From: Callorhinus ursinus | Lineage: Eukaryota; Chordata; Mammalia; Carnivora; Otariidae | Direction of reading: 5' to 3' | Assembly: GCF_003265705.1 (NCBI RefSeq) | Contig: NW_020312904.1 | Span: 1,515,332-1,579,331, forward strand | DNA: 64,000 nucleotides | Part shown: positions 1-12,085 of the stretch, piece by piece | Layout: the number at the start of each line of letters is the position of its first letter | How positions within the stretch are numbered: the stretch's first letter is position 1 | The notes under the pieces: generated by a model | The model's input: the letters and a program-made list of their open reading frames with translations, nothing else | Told to the model about the DNA's origin: nothing | Databases searched by the model: none | Position numbers and translations under genes: made by a program

Positions 1-1620
1 CCCGCCTACTCGCTCACCCACACCGACTGGGCCTCCGTGTGCTGGACACACCATGGCGAGTGGCCACCTGCCAGGGTCCAGGATGTGGATGCCAGGGCTG
101 GAGGAGTGTATTCAGGGCTCCAATCTACATGCCCTGAGGCTGCAGTATCTGTACCCAGCAAGGTGGCCACTCACCCCCCGGGGCTCCTGTACTCTCTGCC
201 CCACCCCTGCCTTCCCACAGCACGGGGATGGCTCCTCTCTCGGTCAGACGGCTGTTCGGTCACTTACTGGGAGTGGGGCCTGCCCTCCACCCACCAGCCT
301 CCTCTATGCCCAGGTGGGTAAACTGAGGCAGGGCAAACATCAAAAAGAGCCCCCACCTTCCACAGGCACTGCTGGGAGTGCCACTCACATTGGTGGATCT
401 GTGCCACGTGGCTGCTCAGAGGGTGGCATGATGGCCATGGGCGTGAGATTAGAACACGGGGGAGCCCTGAGCCCCACCTCCCACCCATCCAATGCCCTTC
501 CCAGGATGGCGGCCCAGAGAAACGGAGCCTTGCTCCCCACAGACTCTTCCCAACACCCTGGGTGTGGGGCTCACTTCTGGGCGGTGCTTGTCCCAGGTAC
601 ACGCCCTCACGCTGTTCTGACTTTTAACTGTTAAGCGCTGCTATTTCAGCTCTTCATCACCGTGACGTTTCCGCTAATGCTCTGTGAGCTCGGCACTACT
701 TACTGACAGCACTCCTGCATTCCGGGCAGCATGGGTTTACAAGTTTCCAACAACTGGACGTGAAGCCTTGTCTGCACTGAAGATCAAAGGTGAGACATAA
801 GCACAGAGCCTCCTGGGAGGACAGGTGCACATGCAGTGCCTGGAGGAGGGGCTTCAGCAGACCCTCATCTTCCTGTTCCTCGGGACCACAGGGCAGGTTC
901 AAGGTCACTGCTCAATGGAGCCACGCCCCCGAAGAGAAAGCTCCAGTGCCCACCTGTTGGGAAGTGATGCCATCCTGATAGCAACCAGATGTTTCTGCAT
1001 TACTGCTTCACCACACTGACCCATTGTGGTTTCCTATTCTGCCTTCTGAGTCCAGCTTGGAAGTCACCACCACCACCAGGAAGAACCCCCCATATCCAGT
1101 CCATGATCAGATATTGTGAGTCCAAACCAGGGAGCAGAATACAGCACCCATACTGCTGTGGGTTGTGCCCTAACCACAGGGATGATGGGGAGACTTTGTG
1201 ACTTGGCACAGAGCGCCCTTGGGGTTAGAGAAGCCTTCCCTCTGCCAGAACAGAGGTTCCTGGAGCTCCAGCTTCCCGAGTCACAACAGCAAAAACCAGG
1301 GTGCTTCCACAGAGGGACCTCCATTGTCCTATCACCCAACATACACACACATGCACTTGTGCACACAAATACACAAGAAAGTGAGGGATGGAGACAGAGC
1401 CAGGGTTAAGGAAAGAAGAGGTGAAAAGAAGGGGGGCTTAGAAGGAGGTGCCAGACCTCACTGGGGCATCCTGTAGAAAGAAGGGCAAGTAGGGGGCAGA
1501 AGAGGCCCAGTGGGGCCCTGAGCTGGCACTGGGGCACTCACAGTTGGGGGGGCAGCAGAACAGGTATTCCAGCCTTTGAGACATGCAAATCAAGTGTGAA
1601 CACCCTCTTAGCCTGATCAT
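1..1620. other. Unique intronic sequence, nothing recognised
   Basis: GC-moderate unique sequence with no reading frame of recognisable origin on either strand. A phrase like a reverse MIR core (gggtaaactgaggcagggc, near 314-332) is too short to call. The short CA run near 1342-1375 is an ordinary microsatellite. Confidence 0.5.
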
Positions 1621-2935
1621 CACCACCGTCATAACTGCCACCACCACCATCATCACGACCATCTTCACCACCACCATTGCTATCATTGACCATTACCATC
1701 ACCATGATCATCACCATTATCACCATCATCATCACCAACATCATCACCATCATCATCATCACCATCACCACCATCAACATCAACACCATCATCACCATCA
1801 CCACCATCATCATCACCATCATCATCACCACCATCATCACCATCACCACCAACATCAACACCATCATCACCATCATCACCACCATTATCACCATCATCAT
1901 CAACATTCATCATCACCATCATGATCATCAACCATCATTAACCATCATCATCATTATCACCATCAGAAACCATCATCATCATCATCACCTTCATCACCAC
2001 CATACCATCACCAATCATTACCATCATCACAATCATGATCATCGACCATTACCATCACCAACCATCATTAACAACCATCACCACCAACATCATCACCATC
2101 ATCATCATCGATCATCACTCTCATCACCATCATGATCATCAACCATCACCATCATCAACTATCATTAACCATCATCATCACCAACATCATCACCATCATC
2201 GTCACCACCATCACCACCATCATCACCATCATCATCAACATCAACACCATCATCACCATCATCCTCACCACCATCATCATCAGGATCACCTATATGACTA
2301 TCATCACCATCACCACCACCATCATCACCATCAGCACAAACATCACCATCATTATCACTATCATCACCACCATCACCATGATGGACCATCACCACCATCA
2401 CCACCACCATCATCACCATCACCATCATCAATCATCATTCTCATCACCATCATCATCATCAACCATCACCATCATCAACTGTCATTCACCATCATCATCA
2501 CCATCATCACTACCATCATCATCATCACAATCACCATCATCATCACCATCATCACCACCACCATCATCATCGTCACCATCATCAATCATCACTCTCATCA
2601 CCATCATCATCATCAACCATCACCATCATCAACTATCATTCACCATCATCATCACCATCATCACTACCATCATCATCATCACAATCACCATCATCATCAC
2701 CATCATCACCACCACCATCATCATCGTCACCATCATCAATCATCACTCTCATCACCATCATCATCATCAACCATCACCATCATCAACTATCATTAACCAT
2801 CATCATCACCACCAGCATCATTGTTATCACTATCACTACCATCAATCATCCTCACCACCACCACCATCATGATCACCCACATGATTATCAACATGATTAC
2901 CACCATCATCATCACCATCACCACCATCACCACAA
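1621..2935 (+). repeat. CAT/CAC trinucleotide satellite, about 1.3 kb
   Basis: An almost uninterrupted field of CAT, CAC, CAA and related triplets (GTG/ATG/ATC on the other strand). Reading frames give poly-His, Ile/Thr or Met/Val/Asp runs, which are repeat artefacts. The array is compound: simple CATCAC stretches are mixed with longer units such as ATCAACCATCACCATC, which recurs near 1925, 2145, 2460, 2610 and 2765. Inside it lies an exact higher-order tandem repeat of 154 bp. Such arrays are highly length-variable between individuals. Confidence 0.96.
2425..2798 (+). repeat. 154-bp higher-order tandem repeat inside the CAT/CAC array
   Basis: The anchor TCTCATCACCATCATC starts at 2439, 2593 and 2747, so the spacing is exactly 154 bp twice. 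The two full units are nearly identical; one difference is AACTGTCATT in the first against AACTATCATT in the second. A third partial copy ends near 2798. The near-identity suggests recent unequal exchange or slippage on top of the older triplet array. Confidence 0.9.
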
Positions 2936-5789
2936 TAGTCATCTCCTCAGAAACTAAAATGAAAATGCTCTATAAACAGAGCCCAGAGAACTACTTCCCA
3001 AATGTCCTGCCCCTGCTCACACCCCTCAGAGGGCACTCAAACTGCTCCTTGCATCCCCCTATTGCCCTGCTTCTGGGAGGCCAGCAGAAGCCTGGAGGGA
3101 GGAAATATCTAGGGTCAGATAACCCAGAGGCCACCACGATCCTGGAGCTCACCTCCCGTGAATGAACTTGGAGATGACCGAGGAGCAGGGCCTGTCACTC
3201 TCCGCTCACACTGCCATTCCTGACATGTTGTCAGCACAGCGGTGGGTAGGAAAGGAAGTAAAGAAGGGGAGCTTGGTCCCAAAAGCACCTGCCCCCAGGC
3301 CACAAGAGTCCACAGTCAAATCCTCCGTCTGCCTGGGAATCAGTCTCCATGGCAACCACAAGCCCTGAAGACCAGCTAGGAAGGAGCACCCCATGGGGGC
3401 TCCACAGGGATTTGTAGAGTCCACTGGTGGCAGACAAGGTGTCTGGTGTCCTCTCTCCAGAGCCTCAACATAGAGAACCCTAGCACCTGCAGTGAAAAGA
3501 CAGAGGGAAGGTGCTGGGGACCTTCTCGGGCACCCTCGGGATGCCCCCTGCATATGTCCACACTGCAGCATGACCCTGCCCGGAAGTGGGTCCATCATTC
3601 TGCCCCACAACTCCCCAGGCTGGGTGAAGTCTGGGGCTTTGTGACCACAGGCAACGGAGAGGCAGAGGGGGGCCTCGTGGGGGCAAGCAGGATTTTTCAG
3701 GAGATACCCCACCCTGCAGTACCTCTTCCTAAAGAGCCCAAAGCAGCATTTGGAGGTGGATGTTGCTGCACTCACGTAGCCCTGGCCCTGCTTCCTGGCA
3801 AGCCCATCTCTGAACATCTGGGAAGCTGAGCAGCTGGGGGCCCTGCTCCATCCGCCTGGGGAGGTCCTGGCCCCGTCATCTCTGGAGATGCAGGAACGGG
3901 GACGGGGCTTACTGCTGCTCAGACAGGCCGTCCAGCCAGAGAACCACCGAACAGCACCAGAGCCAGGAATGATGCCTGTGGCTCTAATGCAGTCTTTTTT
4001 GGTAAATGGAATCCCTACCCAGGACAAAGGAGAGGCCGGCACCTCCAAGACCTGGTTTGGATCCGCTCTGGGCGCCCTTCTGCCAGGGCATGCACGGCTT
4101 TTCATCATGAGCACATGGTGGCACCGCCTTGCAGTGAGGTCGTGCCCTCCTTGGAAGGTCCAGCCAGGTCCAGAAACGGCAGCTTCTCCCCAACGCGCCC
4201 CAGAGCTCGTGCCTCACAGAACAGCCCTGCCCGGCTCACAGCTTCCAGGGCTTCTGAGCACCTGAAGCCACTGCCTCACCATCCCTCAGAACCCTGCAAA
4301 GGCTCCTCACGGGACAGAAGTCAGAGAGATGGGCACTACCTGCTAACAGAAACTCCAGACTGGGCATGCCCCATGGCTGCTGGACACACTGGCACCACCA
4401 GCCCCCAGAGAGGACAACTGTCCCCTGGGAAAGCAGCCTAGCTGCCCGACTCAGACAGGGCCAGTCTGCACCTGCATGGCCACCTCCATCAGGTACACAC
4501 CCGGGAAGTCCATGACCCAGGACCTCTGGCCCCATGCATCACGATTTCCCTCCATGCGACAACCCCACAGACCTAGCCTCCACCACATCTGCACTGGGCC
4601 CCTGTCAGGGCCAGGCCTGTGTAGAGCATCTAATGATGCACGGCCATGAACAAGGCCCAGTGCGGGGGAGGACACACACGGTCCTCGCAGATGTGGCCAT
4701 CATCCGAGTGGGCGATGCACGGGCGATGGTGCCCACGTCCGATGGCCGAGGGTGCCCGTGTCAGCTGCAGTGATTTTCTGTAACATCCGTGCAGAAACAA
4801 AGAGCATCCTGGAAAATGGCAAGCCCTGCGGCCGGGACACAGTGAGCAGCCCACACAAAACGGCCATGACAATAAAGAGTAAGGGGAATGAAAGGCTCTG
4901 TCAGCCTCAGGGGAGAAGCGGGCACGACAACCGCCCCAGACACCTGTCCACACCGACTGGTAGGGGAGGCTGCGCAGGATTGAGAGCGTGCGCCGTGGGC
5001 ATGGGCTTGGGGAGTCACCCGCAGGGAACTCCTGGACGGGGTGCCTGGGCTCAGCTCCACGGAGCTGTGAGCAAACACAGACCCCCCCTCCCCCAGGGCC
5101 TGTGTGCGACGGCATAGCCGCTCGGGGGGGCCCCGGAGGTGAGCACGGCTGCTCTCACCAGCACATTCCCTGCCAACTTAGACTCGGAGAGGAAGCGCCA
5201 GCAATGGGGATCCACCCATGAATGAGTCGGAGCCCATGCCGAGGAATATGACACGACCGTCTAAGAGAACCAGGCCACTCGCCACGCACTGTTCTAGAAA
5301 GAACTTCAGGAAATACTGCTGAACAGCCAACCTGAGAGCAGCTTTAAAAGCATGCTCTCCTGTGTGTGTGTGTGTTCCCGGGGAGGGCAGGAGTTACGCA
5401 CCGCACCGGGGGGAGAACAGGGCTGGCTCCTGGGGGCGCGCAGGGTCATGACACACCGCCTGTACCTTTCCAAAGCGTGTGCGATGCGAGGTGTCCCCTA
5501 CTCAAATATACACACGTACACACACAGCATAAGCAAAGATTCCTACTGGCCTCCCTGGGGTCCCCATGGGGTCTAGAAGGGCCCCGCCCAGGCACGCACC
5601 CCCAGCTTCGGGCTGTCCCCGCAGGACACGGCCACTCTAAGCTGCGCACCAGCCCCTCCGGGGCTCCCGACACACCCGCCACTCTCTGGGCTGTCACGGT
5701 CCCCAACATGGTGACAGGCCAGCCGTGACAGCGTGCGGAGGGCCCGACGTCCGGGGCCCAGGGAATGCAGAGCCCCGAGTCAGACCCCA
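2936..5789. other. GC-rich intronic sequence, no gene seen
   Basis: No recognisable protein, RNA gene or repeat family. Open frames on both strands (for example the 302-codon minus-strand frame at 3206-4114) lack any familiar motif and overlap other open frames, as expected in stop-poor DNA. A small TG run sits near 5360-5375. Confidence 0.45.
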
Positions 5790-5995
5790 CGGTGAACTGC
5801 AGGCTCCCGTTGACGCCGATGCATGTGTTGGCTCATCACCGTAACAGATGCACCACCGCACTTGGAGACGTTAATCACGGGGGACGCCACGCGGGAGGAA
5901 AGGGCATGTGAGGAGCATCTGTACCTCCTGCTCATTTTTCTCTAACTCTTCAACTGCCCTTAAAAAAAACCTACGGTTTTAAAAAATGATAATAT
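5790..5995 (+). repeat. Old LINE-1-type 3' end with A-rich tail
   Basis: The order of phrases (GGCTCATCACCGTAAC..., then TGTACCTCCTGCTCATTTTTCT, then ACTGCCCTTAAAAAAAACC) follows a common mammalian retroelement 3' end that ends in an A-rich tail with the wording 'ctctgtaccttctgctcaattttgctgtgaacctaaaactgctctaaaa'-like. It is heavily diverged. The family name is from memory. Confidence 0.55.
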
Positions 5996-6019
5996 ACCAA
6001 CACTGTTCTTGCCCTTTGA

Positions 6020-6480
6020 CGCAATCGAGAATGTGCCTTTTTCTCCCCCCCGCGGTAGGATACGCGTAACGTAAAATTTACCGCGTTAACTACTCCTAAG
6101 TGTCAAGGTCAGCGGCACTGAGCATATTCATTCGCATTGTGGCACCAACATGCCCCTCGTCCTCCTGAACTGAATCCCTGTCCCCACGAAACACGACCTC
6201 CCCATCCCCTCCCCCCAGCCCCCGGGAACCCCATCCGACTTAGGACTCCGTGACCTGACCAGCCGGGTCCCTCATTTAGGTGGAATCATTCAGCACTTTT
6301 CTTTTGGTGTCTGACCGATTTCACTAAGCACAAGGGCCGTCCGCGCCGGGACAGGTGTCAGAACGCCCTTCCTCTTGAAGCCTGAATCATACCCCACGTT
6401 CTATCGACATGCGCGTTGCTATCCATTCACCTGTCAGGGGACATTCTGGAGGTGCCTTCGCAGGACTCGGGAAGGCTGCT
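6020..6480 (+). repeat. LINE-1 3' UTR fragment
   Basis: The block follows, in order, landmarks of the mammalian L1 3' UTR: GTAAAATTTACCGCGTTAAC, then AAGTGTCAAGGTCAGCGGCA, a CCCCATCCCCTCCCCCCAGC stretch, TTAGGTGGAATCATTCAGCA, TTTCACTAAGCAC, TTGAAGCCTGAATCATACC, then ATCCATTCACCTGTCAGGGG. Many A/T positions of the consensus are G or C here, often creating CpG, in line with the GC-driving environment. It is a dead, non-coding copy. Confidence 0.82.
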
Positions 6481-6589
6481 GTCTGCCCCTCCCCAGACGC
6501 ACACGGGGGCCCAGAGCCTGCAGGGCCCGCGGGGCCCAGAAAGGAACACAGCCTCGGCCACCCCTCACCTTCTCTGAAATGACTCTATC

Positions 6590-7025
6590 TCGGGAGCTTT
6601 CAGGAAAGCAGCATGTTGTTTTTAATTAGGTGAAAAAAACCCTACTGGCACAACAACCCTAATTTTCACAGATTAGTGAGCTTTGCAGTTCCTCCTGCTC
6701 ACTCCTTTGTTAAACCGTGAGACGCAGGCTCTGCCTTCAAGATACATTTCAAAAGCTTCCGAACGCGTCTGCTTAACACAAAAGTTTAGATTTAAACAGT
6801 AATGCCACTAATTCTCCTGGAATCAGCCTTAAGTACAGCAGGACGGGAGATGAACGGCCGTACGAACCACAAGGAAAGTTGCGTAATCGTACTTAATGAT
6901 TTTGTTTGCATAATCTTGCCACTTAATAAGGCTACAAGATATCACGTACCAGAGGTTTTAATTTATTTGGCCTGGAACTTGGCTGTCGTTGGAAACAGTC
7001 TCTGTTCTCAAAGGATTAGGCCCTG
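6590..7025. promoter_or_regulatory. AT-rich block, candidate conserved intronic enhancer
   Basis: An abrupt AT-rich island between GC-rich flanks, with no repeat family recognised. It contains TTTTTAATTAGG (about 6618-6629), an octamer-like TTTGCATAAT (6905-6914) and several ACTTAAT/TTAAT cores, as expected for homeodomain and POU binding. Regulatory function is inferred from composition and motifs only. Confidence 0.4.
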
Positions 7026-9219
7026 AGGAAGCTGGCGGGACACAGACGCCGATTCACCAGCTCCCGGGATCCTCCCGGACCCCAGAGGCTCGAGGGGGGT
7101 GCTCGGCCCCTTCACCTCCGGGCAGCAGCTTGCTGCGCTGCTGAGCCCAACGCCCATCCCTGAGCGTGTCACTTCTTGTCCACGGCACTGGGATGGTCCT
7201 GGCGGCCCACACAGGACCCCACTCGGCCCGGACAGCAGCTTCTGGTGCAAGGAAACACTTCCAGACTCACTGCCCGGGACACAGGACTTCACTTGCCCGG
7301 CGCTGATGGGTACAGCGCATCCGGAGAGTCACCCAGCGGTAGCCGCGTCGTCTGGCAAGCTGAGGGTGCGCTCCTGGCGCTCGGGGGCCAAAGGGCTCCT
7401 CTGGGCAGAACAGGGCATGCCTAGGAAAGGAACTCTGCTCCACCTGCCACGTCCATCCCAAGCCTTAGAGACACGCTGGACCTCCACACCGGGGGGTGCA
7501 TCTTCCCATCCCTCTGTATTGTGCCGTCCACCCGCAAACACCGCCAGGGTGCCTGGTCCGAGGTAGACAAGCAGAGAGACAGAGACCACAAGCCACAGCC
7601 CCACCCCAAAGTGCTATGGTCACGCTCACAGATGAGCAGGCAGCTGATGGGAATGGGGGGCCCAAGTCCCCGGGCACTGACTTGTATGTGGCTGGATACA
7701 TGCTCAGCACAGGGAATAAACCGCTCCTGTCTCCCAGCCCATTGGCCACCTCCAGGGCATCAGACACACCGAGGTCTGCGTGTCCCGGGCCATCTGTAAC
7801 GCCTGAGCCTGGCCGGGTCCCAGCTGCACTCCAGGGCCGGGACAGCCCTGCCATCCAGAGCATCCCCCACACCCCTGGTGCCCAAGAACAGATGCACACA
7901 TGGCTCAGTGAAGAGAGAAAGCACAGCTTTGAGGGCCTGGGAGGGTCTGCGGGCCCTGCACAATGGCTGGGAGACGAACACTTCTCCACAATCTGGTAGC
8001 TAGCCAGACTCAGCTCCAGCCAGCCCCAGGCCCATCCCCAGCTCCCCCGTCCCGTCCCCTCGTGCAGGCCCCCGGGCACCCCACACACAGCCTGCTGCAC
8101 TGGGGAGAGACATCTGGAAGCGCTTGGCCACACCAGTCTCTCAGGCTGAGAAAACCTTTCCCCCAACATCCACCAACACCATTAACGGAGACCCACGAGA
8201 CCCTGGGCGAGTCCCTCCCCTGCCCCGGGCCTCAACTTCCCCATCTATAAAGTGAGGTGGTTGGACCATCCCACAACTTCTGCAGCCCTCACCTCTAGCA
8301 TCTGAGTGAACGGGTTCTGAGGCTCCTTTTTATAAACAGACCGCGGAAGGCCGCCAGGGACAGGAGGGTGGGCCGATGGCCCGTGCGCACTCAGGGGAAC
8401 ACGGTGGGCGTCCCACAGCCGAAGACAGTCCACAGGCCCCCAGCCCGGTCTGCTGACTTTCTAACTGGGTCGCGAGGGGACGGCCCCCTCCCGTGGCTGC
8501 GGGCCAGGCCATCGCTCTGACAGCTCCCCTCCGCCGCTCGGCAAGCCCTGAGGAAAGCCCTAGGCCCAGGTCCCCACTGGTGGCTCTGCAGGCACCGACC
8601 CGATGCCCCCATGGGCTCAGCCCCAGAGGCCTTGACCGTCCTCCTGGGCGACCCCCCAGGATCAGCCCCAGAAAGCACCGGCGGGACCTTATGAATGCCC
8701 CCTTTGCTAAGTATTCCGGAAAATTCCACCTACACTTGAGTCCTCACCCAACACTGCGCTCCTCCCTCTGACGGCCTCCGTCCAGAGCCCCTCAGAGCCC
8801 AGCTGAGAATGGCCTTCAGCACCTGAGGGAGGGGGTCCGCATGAACACCGAGGAAGCAAAGGGGCGGGTGGGAGGATGGGGGAGCCAAGGGGCCTCAGTG
8901 GCCGGTCCAGAGGCCTCAGCCTGTGTCAGAGGACGGGTCGGCGGGAGGGTGACCCCGAGCACCTTCCACACACAGCTCTGACCCCCTCTCCCTCACCACC
9001 TGTCATGCCCCCTGATGGGAAACTGAGGCATATGGGCACACAAGGTCGCATGACCGAGAGGAGCACCGACTGCACCCGGGAGGCCAGAGGAAGGGGGGCG
9101 GCTCAGTGACTGGTGGGCCGGGACGAGCTGGTCCCTGGAAGGACACTAGCACACGCCCCGTGCACAGGGCAGCTCAGGAGACCACCGGACCAGGAGACTT
9201 CCGCACAACTCCCCAGGAG
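7026..9219. other. GC-rich intronic sequence, no gene seen
   Basis: Apart from a MIR fragment at about 8186-8295, I recognise nothing here. The open frames at 7465-8169 (-) and 7496-7999 (+) overlap each other and have no protein-like pattern. Confidence 0.45.
8186..8295 (+). repeat. MIR-family SINE fragment
   Basis: The wording CCTGGGCGAGTCCCTCCCC, GGGCCTCAACTTCCCCATCT, ATAAAGTGAGGTGGTTGGAC follows the MIR core (loss of the CTGGGCAAGTCACTT... / CCTCAGTTTCCTCATCTGTAAAATG pattern by point changes). It is an ancient, inactive element. Confidence 0.75.
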
Positions 9220-9238
9220 CCCCCCCCCCCCCCCCCCC
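9220..9238 (+). repeat. Run of 19 C
   Basis: An uninterrupted run of 19 cytosines. Such runs are mutable and error-prone in sequencing, so the exact length is uncertain. Confidence 0.9.
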
Positions 9239-9799
9239 ATGGACCCCCCACCAGGCATCGGGGGCTCAGGGCCACGTGGCTTCAGCTTCGCCCCCCTCCC
9301 CTGCCACATCTGGAGACACTGCAGGACACAGGCACAGGCCAGGCACGTAGGGGGGCAGACTCCCTGCCGTACAGAGCAGGCCGGGCTGTACCCCTATTTC
9401 CTTCTACCCAGCACGGCCCCAGCAGGCACCCCCGCCTCGGACCCCACTGCGGGGGCCCAGTCCTGCCCCATCCTCGCTCACCTGGACCCCTCTATGGCCC
9501 ACGTCCTCTCCCCAAGCAGTAAGAGGCCTCTCTCCACAGTGAGGCCCCGTCAGAACCTTCTGGACACCCCTCCCCCTCCCCCACAGCATGCTGAGCCGTC
9601 CTCCAGGTGGGTGACTGCATCCGGCTGGCCAGCCCGGGCGTCCGAGGCTCTCGCTGACAGCCCCTGAGAGCAGGAGCCCGGGGGCAGCCAGCAATCGGGC
9701 CTGGGGACCCCTCTCCCACTCCCCAAAAGCTCCACCCAGGAGGAACTGCCTTCCATTCTAGAAGCTCCCCTACAGAAAGTGGGGTATGACCTCCCCGTT
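9239..9799. other. GC-rich intronic sequence, nothing recognised
   Basis: Proline- and arginine-rich frames are open on both strands, but no coding pattern or repeat family is visible. Confidence 0.45.
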
Positions 9800-9814
9800 C
9801 ACACCCTCTTGGCA

Positions 9815-10120
9815 ACAACAGAGTTAAAACTCAAAACACAAACATTTGCATTTTGCTCTCATTGCCAAGCCACACACTTAATGAGAAAAAAGTCCAATTC
9901 AACTAACAGGAATTAGGACGCTAAGGAAAAACCAGGAATAAAAGAAGAAACACCAGAAAAACATTCATAATAACTTAACAGGTAACCGTCAAATTGGCAA
10001 AAACCTATTCCAATTGGAATCAGAAACGCTTTGGGGCAGGCCAGGCTCAAATGTCAAACCAGTTTTCAAAATTTTCTTTTAGAAAAAGGAAGAAAAATTA
10101 ATTTTCAAAGGGTCATGAGC
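9815..10120. promoter_or_regulatory. AT-rich block in intron 1
   Basis: An abrupt A-rich interval with motifs such as ATTTGCATTTTGC (octamer-like, about 9844-9856) and AATTAATTTTC (about 10096). No repeat family was recognised. It could be a conserved regulatory block or an unrecognised old repeat. Confidence 0.3.
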
Positions 10121-10464
10121 AGGCCAGCTGCCAGGGTGGTCCCAGGTGCTCAGCTGAGGCCCCGCACGGCAAGCCCGGGGTGGTGGGGTTAGACACAACC
10201 GTAATGGCGCCGGCACCTCCAAACACAGGACGCGGTGGCCTCCACAGGGCTGCCCCTTCCAGCAAGGAGCAGCTGGGTCCACGAGAGGCAGGAAGCTGCC
10301 GGGCTTCCCACCCCACCTTCCCGCCCTCCACGCCCGCCCACAGCCCCCGGGAGAACTCCAGCGCAGAGGGGACACTGGACCGGAGCAGGCTGGCCGGCTC
10401 GGGGCCTCTGGCCCAGGGAGACGGAGTCAGGCCAGGCGCAGGGTACATTTCCTTCCACCCCCAA

Positions 10465-10830
10465 CGTGATGGGCTAACAGTGCCCCCCAAAGACGGGTCT
10501 ACCCAGAACCCCAGAACGTGGCCTTGTCTGGAGTCAGTGTCTTTGAAGATAGGATTAAGGCTCTGGAGATGGGATCATCTGAATCTGGGCGGCCCTGAAT
10601 CCAATGACGGGTGTGCTTGCAAGACAGGACAGGGAGATTTGGGAGGGGTGAGGACCCAGGCGGAGACGGGAGAGAAGGCAGCCACGAGCCAAGGGGTGCC
10701 CAGGACCAGCAGAAGCAGGAGAGGCCCCTGGGAGGACCAGGAGCTTCCAGAAGGAACCAGTCCCACCCGCACTGTGGTCTAGAAAGTGGCCTCCAGAACA
10801 AGAGACCACAGGCATCTGCTGCTTGATGCA
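10465..10830 (+). repeat. MaLR (MLT1-like) LTR
   Basis: The sequence follows the plus orientation of a mammalian MaLR LTR: AACAGTGCCCCCCAAAGAC, AACGTGGCCTTGTCTGGAG, CCCTGAATCCAATGACGGGT, GTGCTTGCAAGACAGGACAG, GAAGGCAGCCACGAGCC and CTTCCAGAAGGAACC. It is an LTR of an extinct endogenous retroviral family, with no coding capacity. Confidence 0.75.
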
Positions 10831-11819
10831 CCCCATCTGCGGTCCTATGACAGAGCCCCCGGAACCTGATGGAGACACCTGTCCATTCCGAGGGCCACCA
10901 CGGAGTTCAGGCCCCCCAGCTGAGAGCCTCTTTTTCCCCAGCCAGCCTGGTCACCCGAGGAAGTGACCTGGATTCCTCGGGAGCACCCCCATGCCTGTCG
11001 AAGTCTTTGGAGCTGCCGGCGCCGAGCCGTCTGGCCCCCGTCCACTGGTCCTCCGTCCAGCGCTCCTTGGCCCAGACGACTCCCTGCGCCTGGCACTCAG
11101 TGGGCGCTCAGCCGACGCGCGATCCTGCTGCTCAGTGTCTCACGATGACTTCTCCACGCCCGAGACCACGTCCCTACCCAAAAGGAGCCCTCTCTCTCCT
11201 AGCCAGAGAGCCAGTGCCACGGCCGCAAATAGAAGGCAACCACAAAAACAAACACACAGCTATTAAGATGAAAAATGCCCATCCGTGCCCGGCATAAAGC
11301 CATCTTGTGTGCCAAGAGCAGTGCGCACCTCAGTTTGGGAGCTGCTGGATTTATGGACGAGGCACATTCGGAGTTTCCAGGCTGCTCCATCCCACCCCCG
11401 ACCCGGAGAAGCCGCTTCCGCCCCAACCTGCAGCTCAAAGGTTGTGTTTCTGTGGCCCAAACACCCCGACGAGACCCCACTGCGAGCGTGTGTGCCATCC
11501 AGGCCGTCTGTGAGCCAGAGGGGCACAGAGCCCGGAGCCCCTGCATTCCCCGCCCACAGCATGCCTCCCGGAGCCCCCGCCACACACGGTGTGCGTCCCC
11601 GTGGCATGGGGAGTGCTCCCCCTACCATCTGTGTGCAGCCCCTCCTCGCTGCTCTGACAAATCACAAACACGCGGCTTCAAGAAAGAGAAGCCCACCCTC
11701 CCGCAGGCCTGGAGGCTAAGGGTCCTCATCCAGGCGGGCAGGGCCACACTCGCCCTGGAGGCTCCCAGGGAGGCTCCTTCCAGCCTCCTCCCCTGCTCCT
11801 GGCGGCCCCTGCCTCTCCC
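10831..11819. other. GC-rich intronic sequence
   Basis: No gene recognised. The phrase CGCCTGGCACTCAGTGGGCG near 11088-11107 resembles the end of a MIR element but is too short for a firm call. Confidence 0.4.
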
Positions 11820-11824
11820 CCCAT

Positions 11825-11955
11825 GTCTCTCATAGGGACACCTGTCATGGGATTTAGGGTGGACCCTAACCCAGGATGATGTCGTCTCAAGACACTTACC
11901 TTAATTACAGCTGCAAAGACCCCGTCTTCCCTGTGAACTACATCCACAGGTTTTA
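11825..11955 (-). repeat. MaLR-type LTR fragment, reverse orientation
   Basis: The phrase series GGGACACCTGTCATGGGATT, ACCCTAACCCAGGATGATG, TCTCAAGACACTTACC, TTAATTACAGCTGCAAAGAC and CATCCACAGG is the reverse-strand wording of the same LTR family as at 10465-10830. Non-coding fossil. Confidence 0.6.
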
Positions 11956-12042
11956 GGCGCCCCCCCTGAGCTGTGCATTTCTCACAAGTGCACACACTCC
12001 AGCCCCTGTTCTAACTCCCCACACAGCAGATCCACCGGCTCC

Positions 12043-12085
12043 CCAGCACAGAGCCTGGCCTGGCATATAGTAGGTGCTGACTATG
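12043..12085 (+). repeat. MIR 3' fragment
   Basis: CAGCACAGAGCCTGGCCTGG followed by CATATAGTAGGTGCTGAC is close to the MIR end (CAGTGCCTGGCACATAGTAGGTGCTCAATAAATG). Confidence 0.7.

Noticed and set aside
1583..2872. Poly-His, Ile/Thr and Met/Val/Asp reading frames
   Set aside because: They are triplet-repeat artefacts of the CAT/CAC satellite, open in several frames at once.
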